Notes: a model not told the origin generated them from the letters alone. Shown: positions 23,751 through 36,185, numbered from the stretch's first letter. The stretch is DNA of 64,000 nt from Oasisia sp. SBJ-2009 (GCA_964017155.1 OZ024867.1:10720616-10784615), one strand, 5' to 3'. Numbers and translations: made by a program.

Positions 23751-23783
23751 CTCCTCTCTTTATAAATCCGGCGTTGGCTTCCG
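23751..23783 (-). CDS. 33-nt micro-exon (m2 type)
   Basis: Minus strand: acceptor CCTCTTCTTTCAG, 33 nt, donor GTAAGT. Phase 1-1, reading EANAGFIKRG. Same length, phase and flanking pattern as the exon at 30501-30533, and in the matching place (after the B exon and the 24-nt micro-exon). It follows B1 and should lead to a further D exon, but none is found downstream before the 22-kb block of other genes and mobile DNA. Confidence 0.7.
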
Positions 23784-24415
23784 CTGAAAGAAGAGGTATT
23801 ACTATAATATAACAATGCTTACTACGGTCACACGAAATGTCTCCTGATCAATACGGGTTTGTTCAAAGTGGTTTGAACAGACAATAGCCCATTGTCATGT
23901 GGACAGGAATGCTAGTTATAATAGGTAGTTTACGTTATACATTTAGTAGACGTTCCTGTAAAGCAGGATATTTACAGCACCTAGGTGTTCGACTTAGTCA
24001 TTCTTATACTCGGTGGGTGACTGCATGATCGTACACAACCTGATCAAGCATACATACTTTTCCAATAACGACTAGTAGATTGAGCGGAGTATAGGATATG
24101 CTACCCATATTGCATTGGAAATAGTCTGGTGCAACTTCACAAGTTATGTAGTAGCTGTTAATAGAAGGGTAGAATGATAAGTATATACAGTAACCAAATA
24201 AGTGTAGTGCAATCATTACTTGAGTAAAAGGCAATTGACAACGTATGTTGTTTCAGACATACAATATTAAGTTAAAATCAAACAACATATAGGTTCTTGA
24301 TTCTTAGTCTACGTCAATTCGAATCTCTGCCGCAAATATCATTAATCTGGTTGCTCAATACCATACCTATCATGTGTCATTGTAAAACCTATGCGTATAT
24401 TAATGTCAAACTTAC

Positions 24416-24439
24416 CGTCACCGTCTGCCCTGGTAAGCT
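24416..24439 (-). CDS. 24-nt micro-exon (m1 type)
   Basis: Minus strand: acceptor CGTTCTTTTTTCAG, 24 nt, donor GTAAGT. Phase 1-1, reading LTRADGD. It is a clear paralogue of the 24-nt exons at 32356 and 41716 (LTKKSDV and LIKKAGG), including intron flanks. Probably a linker between module B and module D. Confidence 0.75.
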
Positions 24440-24860
24440 CTGAAAAAAGAACGTTCGTGTATTACATGATTGAACTAAGTGCGTGGTGCGTTCGTAGAAG
24501 TGTTACGAGATCGCGATGCTATATAATATAGTATAAGATATTGCAAACGAAATTTATGTGATTACCTGAAAGGCATACTCTGCCGGAGTAAAGAGTTTGT
24601 TCGCACAACGAAGAAAGGTGGAATAGAAGAAAGTGAGCTTCATATAATATATTATGTCTAACAACAACGTGCAGGTTTCCTCCTGTTCATCATATATTTG
24701 TTTTAATATATCATAATTACAGTAAACAGAACCAATGACGTCACACAGATCGCAGCCCCATGCAAAGGTTAACTGCAGGTTTTTTTTTAATTTCTGACGG
24801 ACGTTGACACTCCAACATGATCAACAAGTAAGTCAACAAACAAGATTATGTAGTGAATAC

Positions 24861-24977
24861 CTGACATGCACACCCTCCTTGAGATAGTGCCTTTCTGTGA
24901 ACAAAGCGTGCATACCAAATTGTTGTCACAGTAATCGAGGTCCAGTGTGCACGACTCGTTAGCCTTCATTGCGGTTT
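24861..24977 (-). CDS. exon B1: 5-cysteine EB/EGF-like module
   Basis: 117 nt, phase 1-1; acceptor CCCGAATTTTTTAG, donor GTATTC. The module has the pattern C-x6-C-x5-C-x2-C-x10-C (for example DYCDNNLVCTLC). All four B exons share the upstream 'aat.t...cccgaatt' intron tail, so they are duplicates. Odd cysteine number suggests one disulphide partner lies in a neighbouring module. No known family name can be given with confidence; a secreted or cell-surface role is inferred from the cysteine pattern. Confidence 0.8.
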
Positions 24978-25144
24978 CTAAAAAATTCGGGGGAAATGTA
25001 TAAATATATTTTAGCGTCGCATATTCAACAGATACTGGTGTTTGCATTGCGACTCCATCAATAGTATGGTATATTTACATGTGAATAGGTGCATACATTC
25101 GTACATGCATACGTATATGCACTTTATCATACACGCAAATACGC

Positions 25145-25209
25145 ATATATATATATATACTTATATATATATATATATATATATATATTTACTTATATAT
25201 ATATTTACT

Positions 25210-25241
<32 letters not shown>

Positions 25242-25251
25242 AATGTATATA

Positions 25252-25282
<31 letters not shown>

Positions 25283-25355
25283 CTTATATAAACGTACGTA
25301 CGTACATGCCGCTTTGTAAATACGTATGAATGTAAATATGTGCAGATATATATGT

Positions 25356-25401
<46 letters not shown>

Positions 25402-25424
25402 ATAATTTATATATGTATATACAC

Positions 25425-25501
<77 letters not shown>

Positions 25502-25540
25502 CACATATATATATACACTTACATTCATACGTACATACAA
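25145..25540. repeat. (TA)n/(CATA)n microsatellite
   Basis: Long TA tracts interrupted by CATA, ACTT and TTAT units; intronic, between exons A1 and B1. Confidence 0.95.
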
Positions 25541-25739
25541 TAATTAAATGATTCGTTCAAACATTTGAATGCATATATCTGTTGTACGTCTCATAAATTG
25601 TGACTTCGTTACCGATTAACAATATTCCGATTCCGTGCCGATGGTTATGTGCGATTTCATATGGATAGTTATTTTATAGAATGACTTCGTTAAAGAACGT
25701 GATGTATATAATTTATAGATAACGTAATACGAAAACGTA

Positions 25740-25795
25740 TATATACATATATATATATATATATGTCTATATATATGTATTTGTGTATTATTATA

Positions 25796-25828
<33 letters not shown>

Positions 25829-25990
25829 GTTCGTACGTGTCTGTATGTACACACGTAAGTGCATACGTATGTGCATGTATGTATGCATGCATATATGTAT
25901 ATATGAATTCATGCATGTATGTACGTATGTATGTGTGTTTATGTGTATATGTACGTATGTGTGTGTACGCACTTACGTGAGTGTGTACAT
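25740..25990. repeat. (TA)n followed by (GTAT/GTAC/GCAT)n microsatellite
   Basis: TA tract to about 25827, then imperfect tetranucleotide repeats to about 25990. Sequences resembling 25610-25690 (an 'aacaatattccgattccgtgcc' block) reappear inverted at about 26085-26120, so the whole is a large hairpin with microsatellites in its loop. Confidence 0.85.
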
Positions 25991-26195
25991 CCATTATGTA
26001 TTATTATACAAATAGTAATCATGTTTACGTAGCTCTCTTTAAAGAAGTAATTCTATAACATCACTATCCATATGAAATCGCACGCTACCATGGGAACGGA
26101 ATCAAAATATTGTTAATCGGTAATGAAGGCACAATTTATGACACGTGTAGCAGATACATACATGTTATTGTGTAAACGTATCATTTAATTGAAAT

Positions 26196-26460
26196 GAATC
26201 GGAATCGGAATCGGAAGTGTTTATTGACCCAATAAAATATACATAAACCAAAGTTCATACAAATGACCTACAACTCAAATTATAAAATAATATTACATTA
26301 GTACCGCTATGCAGTAAACTGCCAAGTAATTGCATCAGAAATAATAGAGATGTAATTATAAAGTGTGATTATGAATTATTAATGTAGGTAAAATAACCAG
26401 GAGTCGAGGAGACTGTCACTAAGACTATTTTGGTCGTTCTCGTGGCAGCCACCCCATTAA
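26196..26460 (-). mobile_element. retroelement 3' end with hexamer tail
   Basis: On the minus strand the block ends in TTATTGGGTCAATAAACACTTCC followed by three or four CCGATT hexamers. Such short tandem tails end several LINE and SINE families. No coding part is recognisable. Confidence 0.4.
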
Positions 26461-26904
26461 TTACATAATAGTTAAATATAGTTGACTATTTTAAGCACTT
26501 CCAAATAAACACATATGCATAATACAGCAAACATGAGAATGTCATTACTGGTAACAAAAGTCACAAATCTCAACTAACAAAACAACTCATAGCAAAGCAG
26601 AAACTTAAGTTTAATTATATACATTTTGAAAGACTTCAAATGTGTCACACCCGTTATACAATATTGTGTGACACATCTATCTATGTAATTTGGTGGCGCT
26701 TCTTACACTACGAGCTTTTCAGGGCAATACCATTCCTGTGAAGCAAAGTCGATTTTAAACGTCAATAGGACATAATATGTCCTATTATAGAAACTCGGTG
26801 AATAATGTTAGCGAAAAGATCCCAGTAAGCGAATTGAAGGAATTGTCCCAGTGGCGAATTCATGCTATTTTTAGCTCCTTTTGGATTAGCGGAAGAAAAC
26901 TTAC

Positions 26905-27057
26905 TATCGTCGGGGATACATCTAGACACAGGATACCATCCAGCAAAAGCCATGGCTGAGACATAACGCGTGTGGACAGGGCAGTTGCATTTGAGGTTTA
27001 TGCACATCAATGGAAATTGACATTGTGCGTCCTTGTTGCAAGACTCGTCCTTTTTGC
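26905..27057 (-). CDS. exon A1: 6-cysteine EB/EGF-like module
   Basis: 153 nt, phase 1-1; acceptor TTTTTCCAG, donor GTAAGT. Pattern C-x5-C-x5-C-x4-C-x-C-x20-C, beginning KKDESCNKDAQC and ending SRCIPDD. It lacks the N-x-T sequon seen before the C-x-C in A2, A3 and A4, and its last loop is shorter (20 against 28 residues). The intron just upstream carries a GT microsatellite, as do those of A2 and A3 at the same position. Confidence 0.85.
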
Positions 27058-27088
27058 CTGGAAAAACATACTTATGCGTTTTGTACGC

Positions 27089-27091
<3 letters not shown>

Positions 27092-27154
<63 letters not shown>

Positions 27155-27172
27155 GTTTGTGTTTGTGTACGC
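27092..27172. repeat. (TA)n/(GT)n microsatellite next to exon A1
   Basis: Lies about 35 bp upstream (minus-strand sense) of exon A1. The same place next to A2 and A3 holds CA/CGCA repeats, so the tract predates the duplications. Confidence 0.95.
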
Positions 27173-27966
27173 TCGCGCGCGTGTGTTCATATTGACCTAT
27201 ATCTCTCTCTCAAATGCGCTACTTTGTGATTTTGGCGTAATGTCACAATCATGTATATCAACCAACCAATCAACCAACACAGATGTTTTATCTGATCTAC
27301 CGCTATTTGTACTTGCTATTGTGACATTAAACATAATTACATCGAAAATGATTCCGTTAAATTGTGTAAGCTTCACCGACACTTGAAAACGGATGAACGT
27401 TCTATCATGAACTAGCAAAAAGAGCACGCGCCAGTCATACGAAATGACACACAAATGTTAGATTTGTTTTTGAAGCAATGTCGTTCGAAAGATAATAATA
27501 ACACGAAAACGTCATATTTGTATGTGTCGGTATATAGCTATTCTATGAATTATTATCAGGTAAATCTATACAGACAGCACAATAACAGAATGTTTCAGCT
27601 TAAATAGCATTCCCAGATGGATTTGGATCAGAGCACCGTGGGGTTCCTAGCGATCGGTGAATGTAAAAGTTTACAAAAGGCAACATTTTGGTGACACGTA
27701 ATTAAGTGTTAAATTGTTTCTGAGTTCTGATTAATAAGATATAATTTGAATAAAATGCACGTGTAGATCCCCTAGCTTCGCGTACATTCTCGTAGCCCCT
27801 TCATTGCCTGCTCATCTTAACAATTTGTCGTCCATCATTTTAACCAGGGGCACGCTGTTGTGTGGGTCTGTGCGTGCAAGTGCGTGCTCGGGTTTGTGCG
27901 TGTGTCATTACATGTATATATGTACATAAAACATTGATCATGTTTATGTTGTTGTTTTTCTCTTAC

Positions 27967-28098
27967 GGAAACACATGGTCTTGTCATCTGATATGAAATC
28001 GTCGCCTTGGCTACATACGCAAATCCCATCCCGGCAGTCAACTTGACGGAGCCCGCAGTCCTTGTAGGTTTTGCATTTCGTTTCGCCGAATATCGGTA
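27967..28098 (-). CDS. exon C1: 6-cysteine EB/EGF-like module
   Basis: 132 nt, phase 1-1; acceptor ATACATTTGCAG, donor GTAAGA. Pattern C-x5-C-x6-C-x4-C-x-C-x13-C, with FGETKCKTYKDC at the start and SDDKTMCF at the end. It is the paralogue of C3 (49.1 kb, intact) and C2 (39.7 kb, broken). Located between D1 and A1, in the same relative order as in the other cassettes. Confidence 0.85.
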
Positions 28099-28104
28099 CT
28101 GCAA

Positions 28105-29335
28105 ATGTATAAATATATTGTTATAAGTTTGTTGGCAGATTTATCTTTGGTAATGTTCCTTTTCCTGCATTAATGCATGTAGTAAACACATACTAACAAC
28201 TAGCATACATTAAGTTACGAATCAACAATGCCGATGGTGGGATAAGATGGCACACTTAACGGAAGAAAACACTAGCGAGTGGTAACATAAACACGTTTGC
28301 AATGATATGCTACTTAATCGAACCTAATTTATTTCTTAACCGTTTAATGCCAAGTAATGAGGTAAACAAGTTCGGAATGAACCAATATGAAGCTAGTTAA
28401 AATTGTCTCGTGGTTCAAGCTTCTATAACACCGTAACTTCGCGTGGCCCCTTTGCTACTCGCTCAGCCTCGACCTCGCCCGTCATTTTACCTAAAGGTAA
28501 ATCTGCAGTAGTAACCTTCTTTACATTCCTCTGCTGAAGACGAAGCTAGACTCCGCGTGCTTTCTCGGTTACCGACCTAAATGGATAATGCTGCCTATGC
28601 TCTTTAGCGTTCTAGCACTTCCTGTATCCTGCTTATGATAATGTATTTTTTCTGAGCCAAAAACCTTGAGTATCAATTTACCAACTACCGTAACTAAGAC
28701 GCTTATAGTAACACAAGCAAGGTAATACAATTGTAATCATTGGAATTTGGGCAAATAACATTAAAAATAATGGGCATATTGTAGTTAGAACGGAAACATA
28801 CATATATTCAGTTTTGATATCAGTATGACTATATATCTACGCCAAAGGTGTAACTATAATACGCCCATTTTAAATGTTATGTACCCAATATGTATTGATT
28901 AAAAAAATTGCCACGCGTTAACAATGAATACATTGATGTTCAATTTGCATGTGTTTAAGAGTTTATTTATTGTGGCAGATAATAATTATATAAATGTCAG
29001 TGCTGTAGGTCGCTAGGTTCACGAAGCTGTCTTAATCAAACAACTATTTCGTATTCTTGCTATTCTAATCAATCCAATTAAGTAAACTATTGAGAAATGT
29101 TGGCTACATATTTATGGAATTTAGTTGTGTTTAAAGGCAATGTGTATCCATCATGTGCTACATGCTTGTTCTGAAACCATTAACCTGGATTGGTGTCCAA
29201 TGATCCAAAATACCACCATCTTTGCACACCTTTATACTGTGTCAAATGTAGATGAAACGTTTTTAGTTATTATAGTCTTCGTAGAAATGTCCAAGGTATG
29301 TGCACGCATACGAAAGAGCGTTCAACATCAATAAA
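28105..29335. other. intron between D1 and C1; no exon seen
   Basis: No splice-flanked coding segment recognised on either strand. Confidence 0.5.
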
Positions 29336-29339
29336 TACA

Positions 29340-29400
29340 ACGTCGAACTCTGAATATAGGGAGCCCAGGGTTGAACCCTATTCTGCCGTTAACATTGTGA
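29340..29400. mobile_element. degenerate tRNA-like SINE head (cassette 1 copy)
   Basis: The 'cccagggttgaaccct' T-arm-like palindrome followed by 'tgccgttaacattgtgaaataggcaactttgaatacgtatatgtg' aligns with the copies at 40.85 kb and 52.24 kb. The A box is not recognisable here. All three sit about 150-500 bp beyond the D exon in the minus-strand sense. Confidence 0.55.
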
Positions 29401-29555
29401 AATAGGCAACTTTGAATACGTATATGTGTTTGTCGTTGCATCACGATGTAATCTGACTATTTTGTTATCGATTTGGTCATAAGAAAGAGCAACATAGCAT
29501 ACGATATTCGATCGATTGCCACAAAAGCGTTAATGAATTCGAAGTGGCGACTTAC

Positions 29556-29696
29556 TTGGTCTGCATTCATTTGAGTTGACTGGATAGTAATGCTTCTTGC
29601 ACATGCAGACTGAATATCCACACTCTTTGTATTTCCAGCATACGCCGCCTTCATATTCGCAGTCCGTGGATTTTGTACAATGTTGATAGGCTCCCA
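29556..29696 (-). CDS. exon D1: 7-cysteine EB-like module
   Basis: 141 nt, phase 1-1; acceptor TATGCTACAG, donor GTAAGT. Pattern C-x5-C-x6-C-x5-C-x4-C-x-C-x11-C, with GGVCWKYKECGYSVCMCKK in the middle. The CW..KECG(Y/F)S(K/V)C core is shared with D2 and D3, which are closer to each other than to D1. The odd cysteine may pair with the spare one in module B. Confidence 0.85.
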
Positions 29697-30308
29697 CTGT
29701 AGCATAATACATATCGATTCAACAAAACCTTTACAACTAGTACTATGTACTATACACATAATTGCTAAACGTTGGTGGTACCATCGCATGCATGTATTAC
29801 TGCGTAATGACAAAACAAAATGTCACGTAATGGCGACAACACTGTGATGACTAAAAACGATGATGGTGACGACGATTGTGATTATTACTAGCAGGATGAT
29901 GATCAGTATTATTGTGAAGAGTACATAGACATTACATATTTGGGATACTAATTAAAATATATGTTGCATACGCCATATTTGTGCGATGGAGTTGAGCCGG
30001 TTTTGAATTCGCGAATGTAATTGACATTGTGTTAATTTGCGTTTAACATTGTTGATGCAGAACTTCACTCACACGGGCAATAATACAACCATCTGGTGAA
30101 TGTGCTCAATATAAACATAGTATCACAAGGTGAAGGTATTTATAATTAAAACAAAAACGAAAATGTTAAGAAAGAAGCATTATGATTGTTTGAACTAGAA
30201 GGTAGCAGACAACTTATGACAATTGACATGTAAGTACATATTACGATAGCAAACATTTACTGAATCACCTGATATAACTTATCCAGTATTATATAAATAG
30301 ATGATGGT

Positions 30309-30319
<11 letters not shown>

Positions 30320-30375
<56 letters not shown>
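30320..30375. repeat. (TA)n microsatellite
   Basis: Pure TA tract of about 56 bp, intronic. Confidence 0.95.
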
Positions 30376-30500
30376 TGCTATTACCGGTTCTGCTTCCTTC
30401 GTCTAGTTCAATACATATTAAAATACCATATTAATATGTGATATTGCTTTTAGATCAATGTAATGCTAAACTGTGATATACATATAATTATATGACTTAC

Positions 30501-30533
30501 CCGTATACCGTACAAGTTCATCAGACTGATCGG
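30501..30533 (-). CDS. 33-nt micro-exon (m2 type)
   Basis: Minus strand: acceptor ATCTTCTTTCAG, 33 nt, donor GTAAGT. Phase 1-1, reading DQSDELVRYT, acidic. Paralogous to 23751-23783 and 53886-53915 by position, phase and flanks. It lies between the 24-nt micro-exon at 32356 and D1. Confidence 0.7.
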
Positions 30534-30933
30534 CTGAAAGAAGATGTAAAAATGCAAGACACATACTATGTGATCTATTGAAATAACAACTTGTGACTTC
30601 GCTCAAATGTAGCCAAACGAAATTACTGACATATAATATGTATCAACTGATAACATTCATATTGTGTTCTTTAATTAACGTAGTTGAATAATATATACAG
30701 AATGCTTTACATGTTCCATATCAACTTGATTGTTTTTAAAAGTGTGGATGATATATATATTTGGCATTGATCCAAGTTGATTTTAGGGGAAATATTTTTG
30801 GCATGTGCATTTTTCGTTTATCTAATATAAATCCAAATATTATCTATGTTTACGTTCAATTTCTTTATCTAAACTTCTTCATAAAATATAATATGACAAA
30901 TACATTTTAATATATCCTGGGATATATATATAA

Positions 30934-30969
<36 letters not shown>

Positions 30970-31647
30970 TATAAAGTGTTCTTATTTATTTCTTAATTCG
31001 GCTTGCTAACGATTGCATACTGTTGTATTGTATATAAATGCGAACGTTTATTTCTGTATTCGAATGTTAATGTTTGATGGTTTATACAGAAGGCAACATA
31101 GTTACAACTGCAACAGCAGTGTCATTAGCTGCATGTACGCATGGCTGTTATCCTATGTCCCAAGTTATCAATGTTAACGAAACCGTATAGTTTCCAGTAA
31201 ATCAACACGCATCTTCATTATTTAGCATATGCTAATATAATCTCCATTGTGTGGACCCAGTAACCACATATCAACCTTAATTCAATTAGTTTAAAATGAG
31301 CTTTTTTATTAACACTTGAATTAACAAAACAGTCAATGCAAGTTAGCTGTCGATTGATTGAGAAAAGCATGGAACGAATTTGATTCGCCAATGTCAGGGA
31401 GAGTAGAAATTATGTTTGCAATCTGTCATAATTTAATTTGCATCCGACGAATATTTGTGATTCGAATATACGAACGCAAACGTGTATCAATCGCGTTCGA
31501 ATGCGAATGTGCTGACAGTTGAACGGTTGCATCCGAATGATATTCGTGTTCATTAACAAGACTCATTCGTATGCAATCGTTCAATTTTCGCTTTCGAAAA
31601 CGATAAACAAACATTCATGTTCGCATATGCGAACGCCAACTATTTCA

Positions 31648-31649
<2 letters not shown>

Positions 31650-31717
<68 letters not shown>

Positions 31718-31800
31718 CATATATATATATACATACATATATAATATATATAATATATATATATATATATAATATATATCATATATATATATATTATACA
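31650..31800. repeat. (TA)n/(CATA)n microsatellite
   Basis: TA tract with CATA interruptions; intronic. Confidence 0.95.
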
Positions 31801-31904
31801 TGTTAACCGTTAGTAGAAGATCCTATAGGCATAAGGCAGAATGTATACAGCACATATAATTTCGACTGAGTTATACGTAATATTGGACTGGAACCAGACT
31901 TGTG

Positions 31905-32110
31905 TTTAACTGGCTATAGACAGTGGTGGATATGTGTACGAGCAGCCTTCGCGCATTAATTCTAGCATATGGCTGTGTGCTTCCCAGAGATGCCGAGATG
32001 GTGTATGCGTGAACGGGTCTGTCAGGGAAGTAAAGTGTAAACGCTTTGAACGTTCCTGAGGACTGGATACTGCGCTATATAAGAACCTGCATTTGCTTTG
32101 ATAATGCATG
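31905..32110 (+). mobile_element. probable SINE 3' part
   Basis: Plus strand contains 'aaacgctttgaacgttcctgaggactgg' and then 'gcgctatataagaacctgcat', a tail seen in many invertebrate SINEs (established pattern, recalled). No polymerase III boxes are clear. Confidence 0.4.
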
Positions 32111-32355
32111 CAGTGAATAACAGCGTGTGTTATTAGTATTACTAAAGGGAGTGTTCATCTTAATGATACTGATACATAAAACACTCAGTTAAAAACACAG
32201 AGGTCACCGACCCTTAGTTTATGTTGTTCAACATACGTAATTGTTAAACCCTACTGATATCGTGATCGCCACAGTCAAAACGTATTTGCATGATGGCCCA
32301 ATACAGGTGCTACCTTGTATCATTGTTATGATATGTAAGTTAGTATCGAACTCAC

Positions 32356-32379
32356 CCACATCCGATTTCTTGGTAAGCG
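32356..32379 (-). CDS. 24-nt micro-exon (m1 type)
   Basis: Minus strand: acceptor TTTCTTTTTTCAG, 24 nt, donor GTGAGT. Phase 1-1, reading LTKKSDV. The flanks match those of 41716-41739 almost base for base. Located after B2, before the 33-nt micro-exon and D1. Confidence 0.75.
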
Positions 32380-32559
32380 CTGAAAAAAGAAAGATCGTAT
32401 GTTACCTAACTAAACTAAGCGGGTAGCGAGATCATGGTTAGGGCGAAACAGACAGTATATAATATAATAATTTGGGTTATTCAGAAATTGCAAACGAAAA
32501 TACACTTGAGATAAAATGTATGTAAATAGGTCACAGGGAATTTCAAAATAAGCCACAGT

Positions 32560-33190
32560 ATTGGCATATATTCTTGGGAGGAGCAATCTGCCCAGCAATG
32601 TTGTCTTTATATTTTTATATCCGCGTGAACATTTCAAAACAACCAAGCACATGAAATATAGAGAACACGCATATAAACAGTAATAGTTGCGTCACCGTAT
32701 TGTCACCAATTCCCAGTGCTACCATAAGACGTCCACGATCAAGGATGCGAGCAAAAGCGAAACTGACAGTTAGCATGGACATAATATTATTAGGAAATGG
32801 TTCGGCAGTATCTCGTTTAGTAAACAGCTGAAATAGTATTGTTGTGGTGTCTTACTCTGGCCAAAATTCTGGTTTATTTTCTTGGGAGGTGCAATCTGTC
32901 TAGCAATGTTGTCTTTATTTCTTCATGTTTGCGTGAAAATGTCAATACTATGCACTTGAGATATAGAGAACAAACATATCAGCAGTAATAGTTGCGTCAC
33001 CGTTTTGTCACCAATTCCCAGTGATACCATAAGACCTTCACAATTAAGGATGCGTGCAAACTGACATCACGGACATATTATTACATATAATACTATCTTC
33101 GCAATGTGCAATCATCGCCCTGTCAGGAAATGGTTCGCCAGTATATCGTTAAGTAAACTGCTTAATTAGTATTGTTTGTTGTCTTTCTCT
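32560..33190. repeat. two ~310-bp tandem copies within the inverted segment
   Basis: Copy 1 (about 32560-32880) and copy 2 (about 32881-33190) both contain 'gcaatctg.c.agcaatgttgtctttat', 'gttgcgtcaccgt.ttgtcaccaattcccagtg' and 'aggaaatggttcg.cagtat.tcgtt'. Cassette 2 has a single copy (about 43430-43790). Confidence 0.85.
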
Positions 33191-33839
33191 GGCAAAAAAT
33201 ACTGGCCAATTTGCTAGCAACGTTTTACGACTCTGGACTTGGCTCCTCGTCCCCTCCAGCATCTTACCCATGAGGTTGACTTGAGGCTGTCAGGAATGTA
33301 CACATAACATTAATAACGACATCAACATGACCAAACATAGCAGATCAACTGTTTTCCCATGTATATACCATGATCATAGCTACAGTGTCACTCATCGGAA
33401 GTGTCATACAGTACAGGCTGCAGGATATTCAACAAGAGCTCCACCGTCAGTGATGGGCATGTCGGCTTCCCTCTCTACGAAGGCACTGTTACTTGTTGGC
33501 AATTGTTCTTTAAGACTTTGCAGCAGAATGTTGCCGTTGAATAGTTGACGGGTGAAGTTTTTTAGTATGGCGGAACACAACCACTCAGGTCAGTGTTAGC
33601 TTCCATCACCTGACTACCAATGCACAAAGTTGAAAGGAAATTGCGTTCATAGTGTATTGTCTTAATTTTGTAAATGTTATATGATTGTGGGTTTATATTA
33701 TTATTTGGTAAAACAAAACTTATTATAAGTGCGCACATTTGTATGCATTGTATATATTACATTAGTTTGTGAACATGATATCATGTGTGAATGTATGCTT
33801 GTATAAATGTACTAACGAAATGTATGTACGTTCAACCAA

Positions 33840-34040
33840 GTATATACCTATTTGGGGTAAATAAATATTATGGTTATGGTTACTTCGTCACTGTACTTAC
33901 ACCACATCCGCCAAATCCACCGGTACCTGTCACACTCAAGAGCAGAGCGTGTTTTTTTAATGGAAATATTACGTCACTAATGTAATTCGGTTTTGTTTGG
34001 CATTTCTGACAAGAGCATTTGCAGCCGGTAGCAATAGCGG
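33840..34040 (+). mobile_element. LINE fragment (C-terminal RT region), inverted copy
   Basis: Plus strand: a 'ttatggttatggtt' tract, then frames reading HHIRQIHRYLSHSRAERV-like residues. It is the inverted counterpart of 42560-42760, where NITSRLDYCNSLLFGTSDKN, a typical L2/CR1-like post-RT motif, is readable. Heavily decayed. Confidence 0.55.
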
Positions 34041-35038
34041 AATGATGCGGATACATACCACAAACAAACACTGCAGTGGAGTAAACTTTCCAGAAGCAGG
34101 CATCTGTTAGTATCGTATATAAAGACCAAACGTAACAGGTAGCTATGACTATAGCACTTAATTTACACAACTAGTGCAATTTGTTTCTGTCCACATTATA
34201 TAATTGGTCTTACAAAGGAAACATATATTGAACTTTTTTCACCCAGATTCCTGTTTCCAAGGTAACAACGATCATGTTAGTCATTCAACGTATGAGAGAC
34301 GCAACGTGTCCAGAACATACTTTTCCCAGAATAAATTCAGTGTGACAGACGTGACATAACGGGTCGGCATTTTCTGATACTTATCCACTGTTTGTTTATA
34401 ATGAATTATCTTGTTTACTTAATCCTTTTGTTTCGGAAATCACTTCTAGCCTAGCCGATATATGGATGAATTGTGCATTTTCTGATACAAGCATGACATG
34501 TGACACATACTTATAGCTATCAAAAATATCATGGGCCATCTCAGAGTACGCCCTACAAGACATTGGCGGCCATTTTTCCAGATTGCTGCCAAAGATCTAT
34601 TTTATAAATATTAAAAAAATATTGAGCCACTTGAACCGATCATTTTAGAATCAAAACATGTTTTAATGTCAGCGATATCAAAACAATTTCTTTTTGACCT
34701 TTTCTGGTTCTCAAAGCCCCGATTTTGAAACATATCCGATGAACTATGCCAACCAGGGAGCTAATATTGTTTTTTCGAAATATACACCTGTTGGCACCAT
34801 CATAATATTAGCGACAGTTTGATATTTGACTTTAGTACAGTATTTTGACAATTGTTTCACAAATAGGCCAACGCCAAAATTAAATAAAACGGTCACGTAT
34901 GTGTGAACGTACGTTTTCCGGGGTATCGATGTTAGACATGTTATTTTAATCTTCTGTGACATTCGCATCTGCCAGTTTTATTGTTGATGAACGTTGACTC
35001 TCCAACAGGAACAAAACGGTAAACACATATTGATATAC

Positions 35039-35143
35039 CTGATACGCACAAGTCGTCTTCTTTCGAACAACTAATGCATTGTAAATTACTGCCACATTGG
35101 TCGTTTCGTTTCTAACAACCCTTGCCAAGCCCTGCCGGAGTTA
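35039..35143 (-). pseudogene. exon B2: damaged 5-cysteine module (in-frame TAG)
   Basis: 105 nt with intact acceptor (TTTGTTTTAG) and donor (GTATAT), phase 1-1, and the full B cysteine pattern C-x6-C-x5-C-x2-C-x6-C. However the codon after the first cysteine is TAG (35112-35114) where the near-identical B3 exon has TTG (Leu). A single T-to-A type change explains it. If spliced in, the protein would end here; since the exon is symmetrical, skipping it would preserve the frame. Sequencing error is the alternative. Confidence 0.8.
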
Positions 35144-35284
35144 CTAAAACAAATTCGGGGAAAATGTTTCAAACAAATACTAATCTTCAGATATCAGTCT
35201 CGCAAGTTTAACAAATACCGATAATAGATTTGCTACCATATCAGTACAGTAACATATAGTGTATGTACATATGAACGGGTATAT

Positions 35285-35431
<147 letters not shown>

Positions 35432-35981
35432 CAGACATACATATGTAAATACATGCTTACTTACGTAAGTATGATACACATGTACATAACCATAGACATA
35501 CAAACACACATACATACACAAATATACGTACACACATACGTACATACATGCATGTTTGTATGTATGCACGTACGTATGTATGTGTGTTTGTGTGATTGCA
35601 TGTATGTGAACGTAAAAACACATGTATGTCTACGCAAGCCTATATACATACATTCATGTGTGCATGTATGCACGCCTGCAGTCAGAATTTACAAATTACA
35701 TACTTTTTTAAATATGTCAAATGTATCATATTTATCACGGAATATAACATGTATGGATTATGACGGCGCCTCTTGAGACTAATGGCTATCACTGGGTAAT
35801 AATCACTTCTATGGAGCGAATTGTATTGTAAACATCTATATCACATGTATAAAGCTGAAGGAATAATAACATTGGCACTGTAAACGAATTACTTCTGACG
35901 GAGTTGTCCCGGTCGCGAATTCTTAGCATCATTAAATCACATGTGATTGTTTCACATCAAAATTAGCGAAGGGAAACTTAC

Positions 35982-36158
35982 AAAATTTAGGGACGCATCT
36001 AGTACGACGATCTGTCACAACACTTCCGAGGTATCGGTCGAAATGTATGTTGGCCGATGTGACACGAACCGTGTTGGGAGGGCACTGACATGTTACGTTT
36101 AAACAGCTGTGGAGTGGTGGACAGTCTGCGTCCTTCAAGCAAGACTCGCCTTCTCGGC
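35982..36158 (-). CDS. exon A2: 6-cysteine EB/EGF-like module
   Basis: 177 nt, phase 1-1; acceptor TTGTCTTACCAG, donor GTAAGT. Pattern C-x5-C-x5-C-x4-C-x-C-x28-C: REGESCLKDADCPPLHSC at the start, LNVTCQCPP carrying an N-x-T sequon before C-x-C, and TRCVPKF at the end. Very close to A3. The sequon and disulphide pattern point to a secreted or extracellular protein. Confidence 0.85.
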
Positions 36159-36185
36159 CTGGTAAGACAAAAGTATGCCTTTTGT

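Larger units (their letters stand above)
32454..34788. repeat. intron segment inverted relative to 41822-43902
   Basis: Both ends and the interior of this segment match the reverse complement of the corresponding cassette-2 intron, while the sequences outside both breakpoints match in direct orientation. Examples: 'gcgtcaccgttttgtcaccaattcccagtgataccat' at 32993 against its reverse complement near 43600, and 'cactgcagtggagtaaac' at 34069 against 42505. A (T)ATTTCGAAATATA palindrome lies at a breakpoint. Confidence 0.85.
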
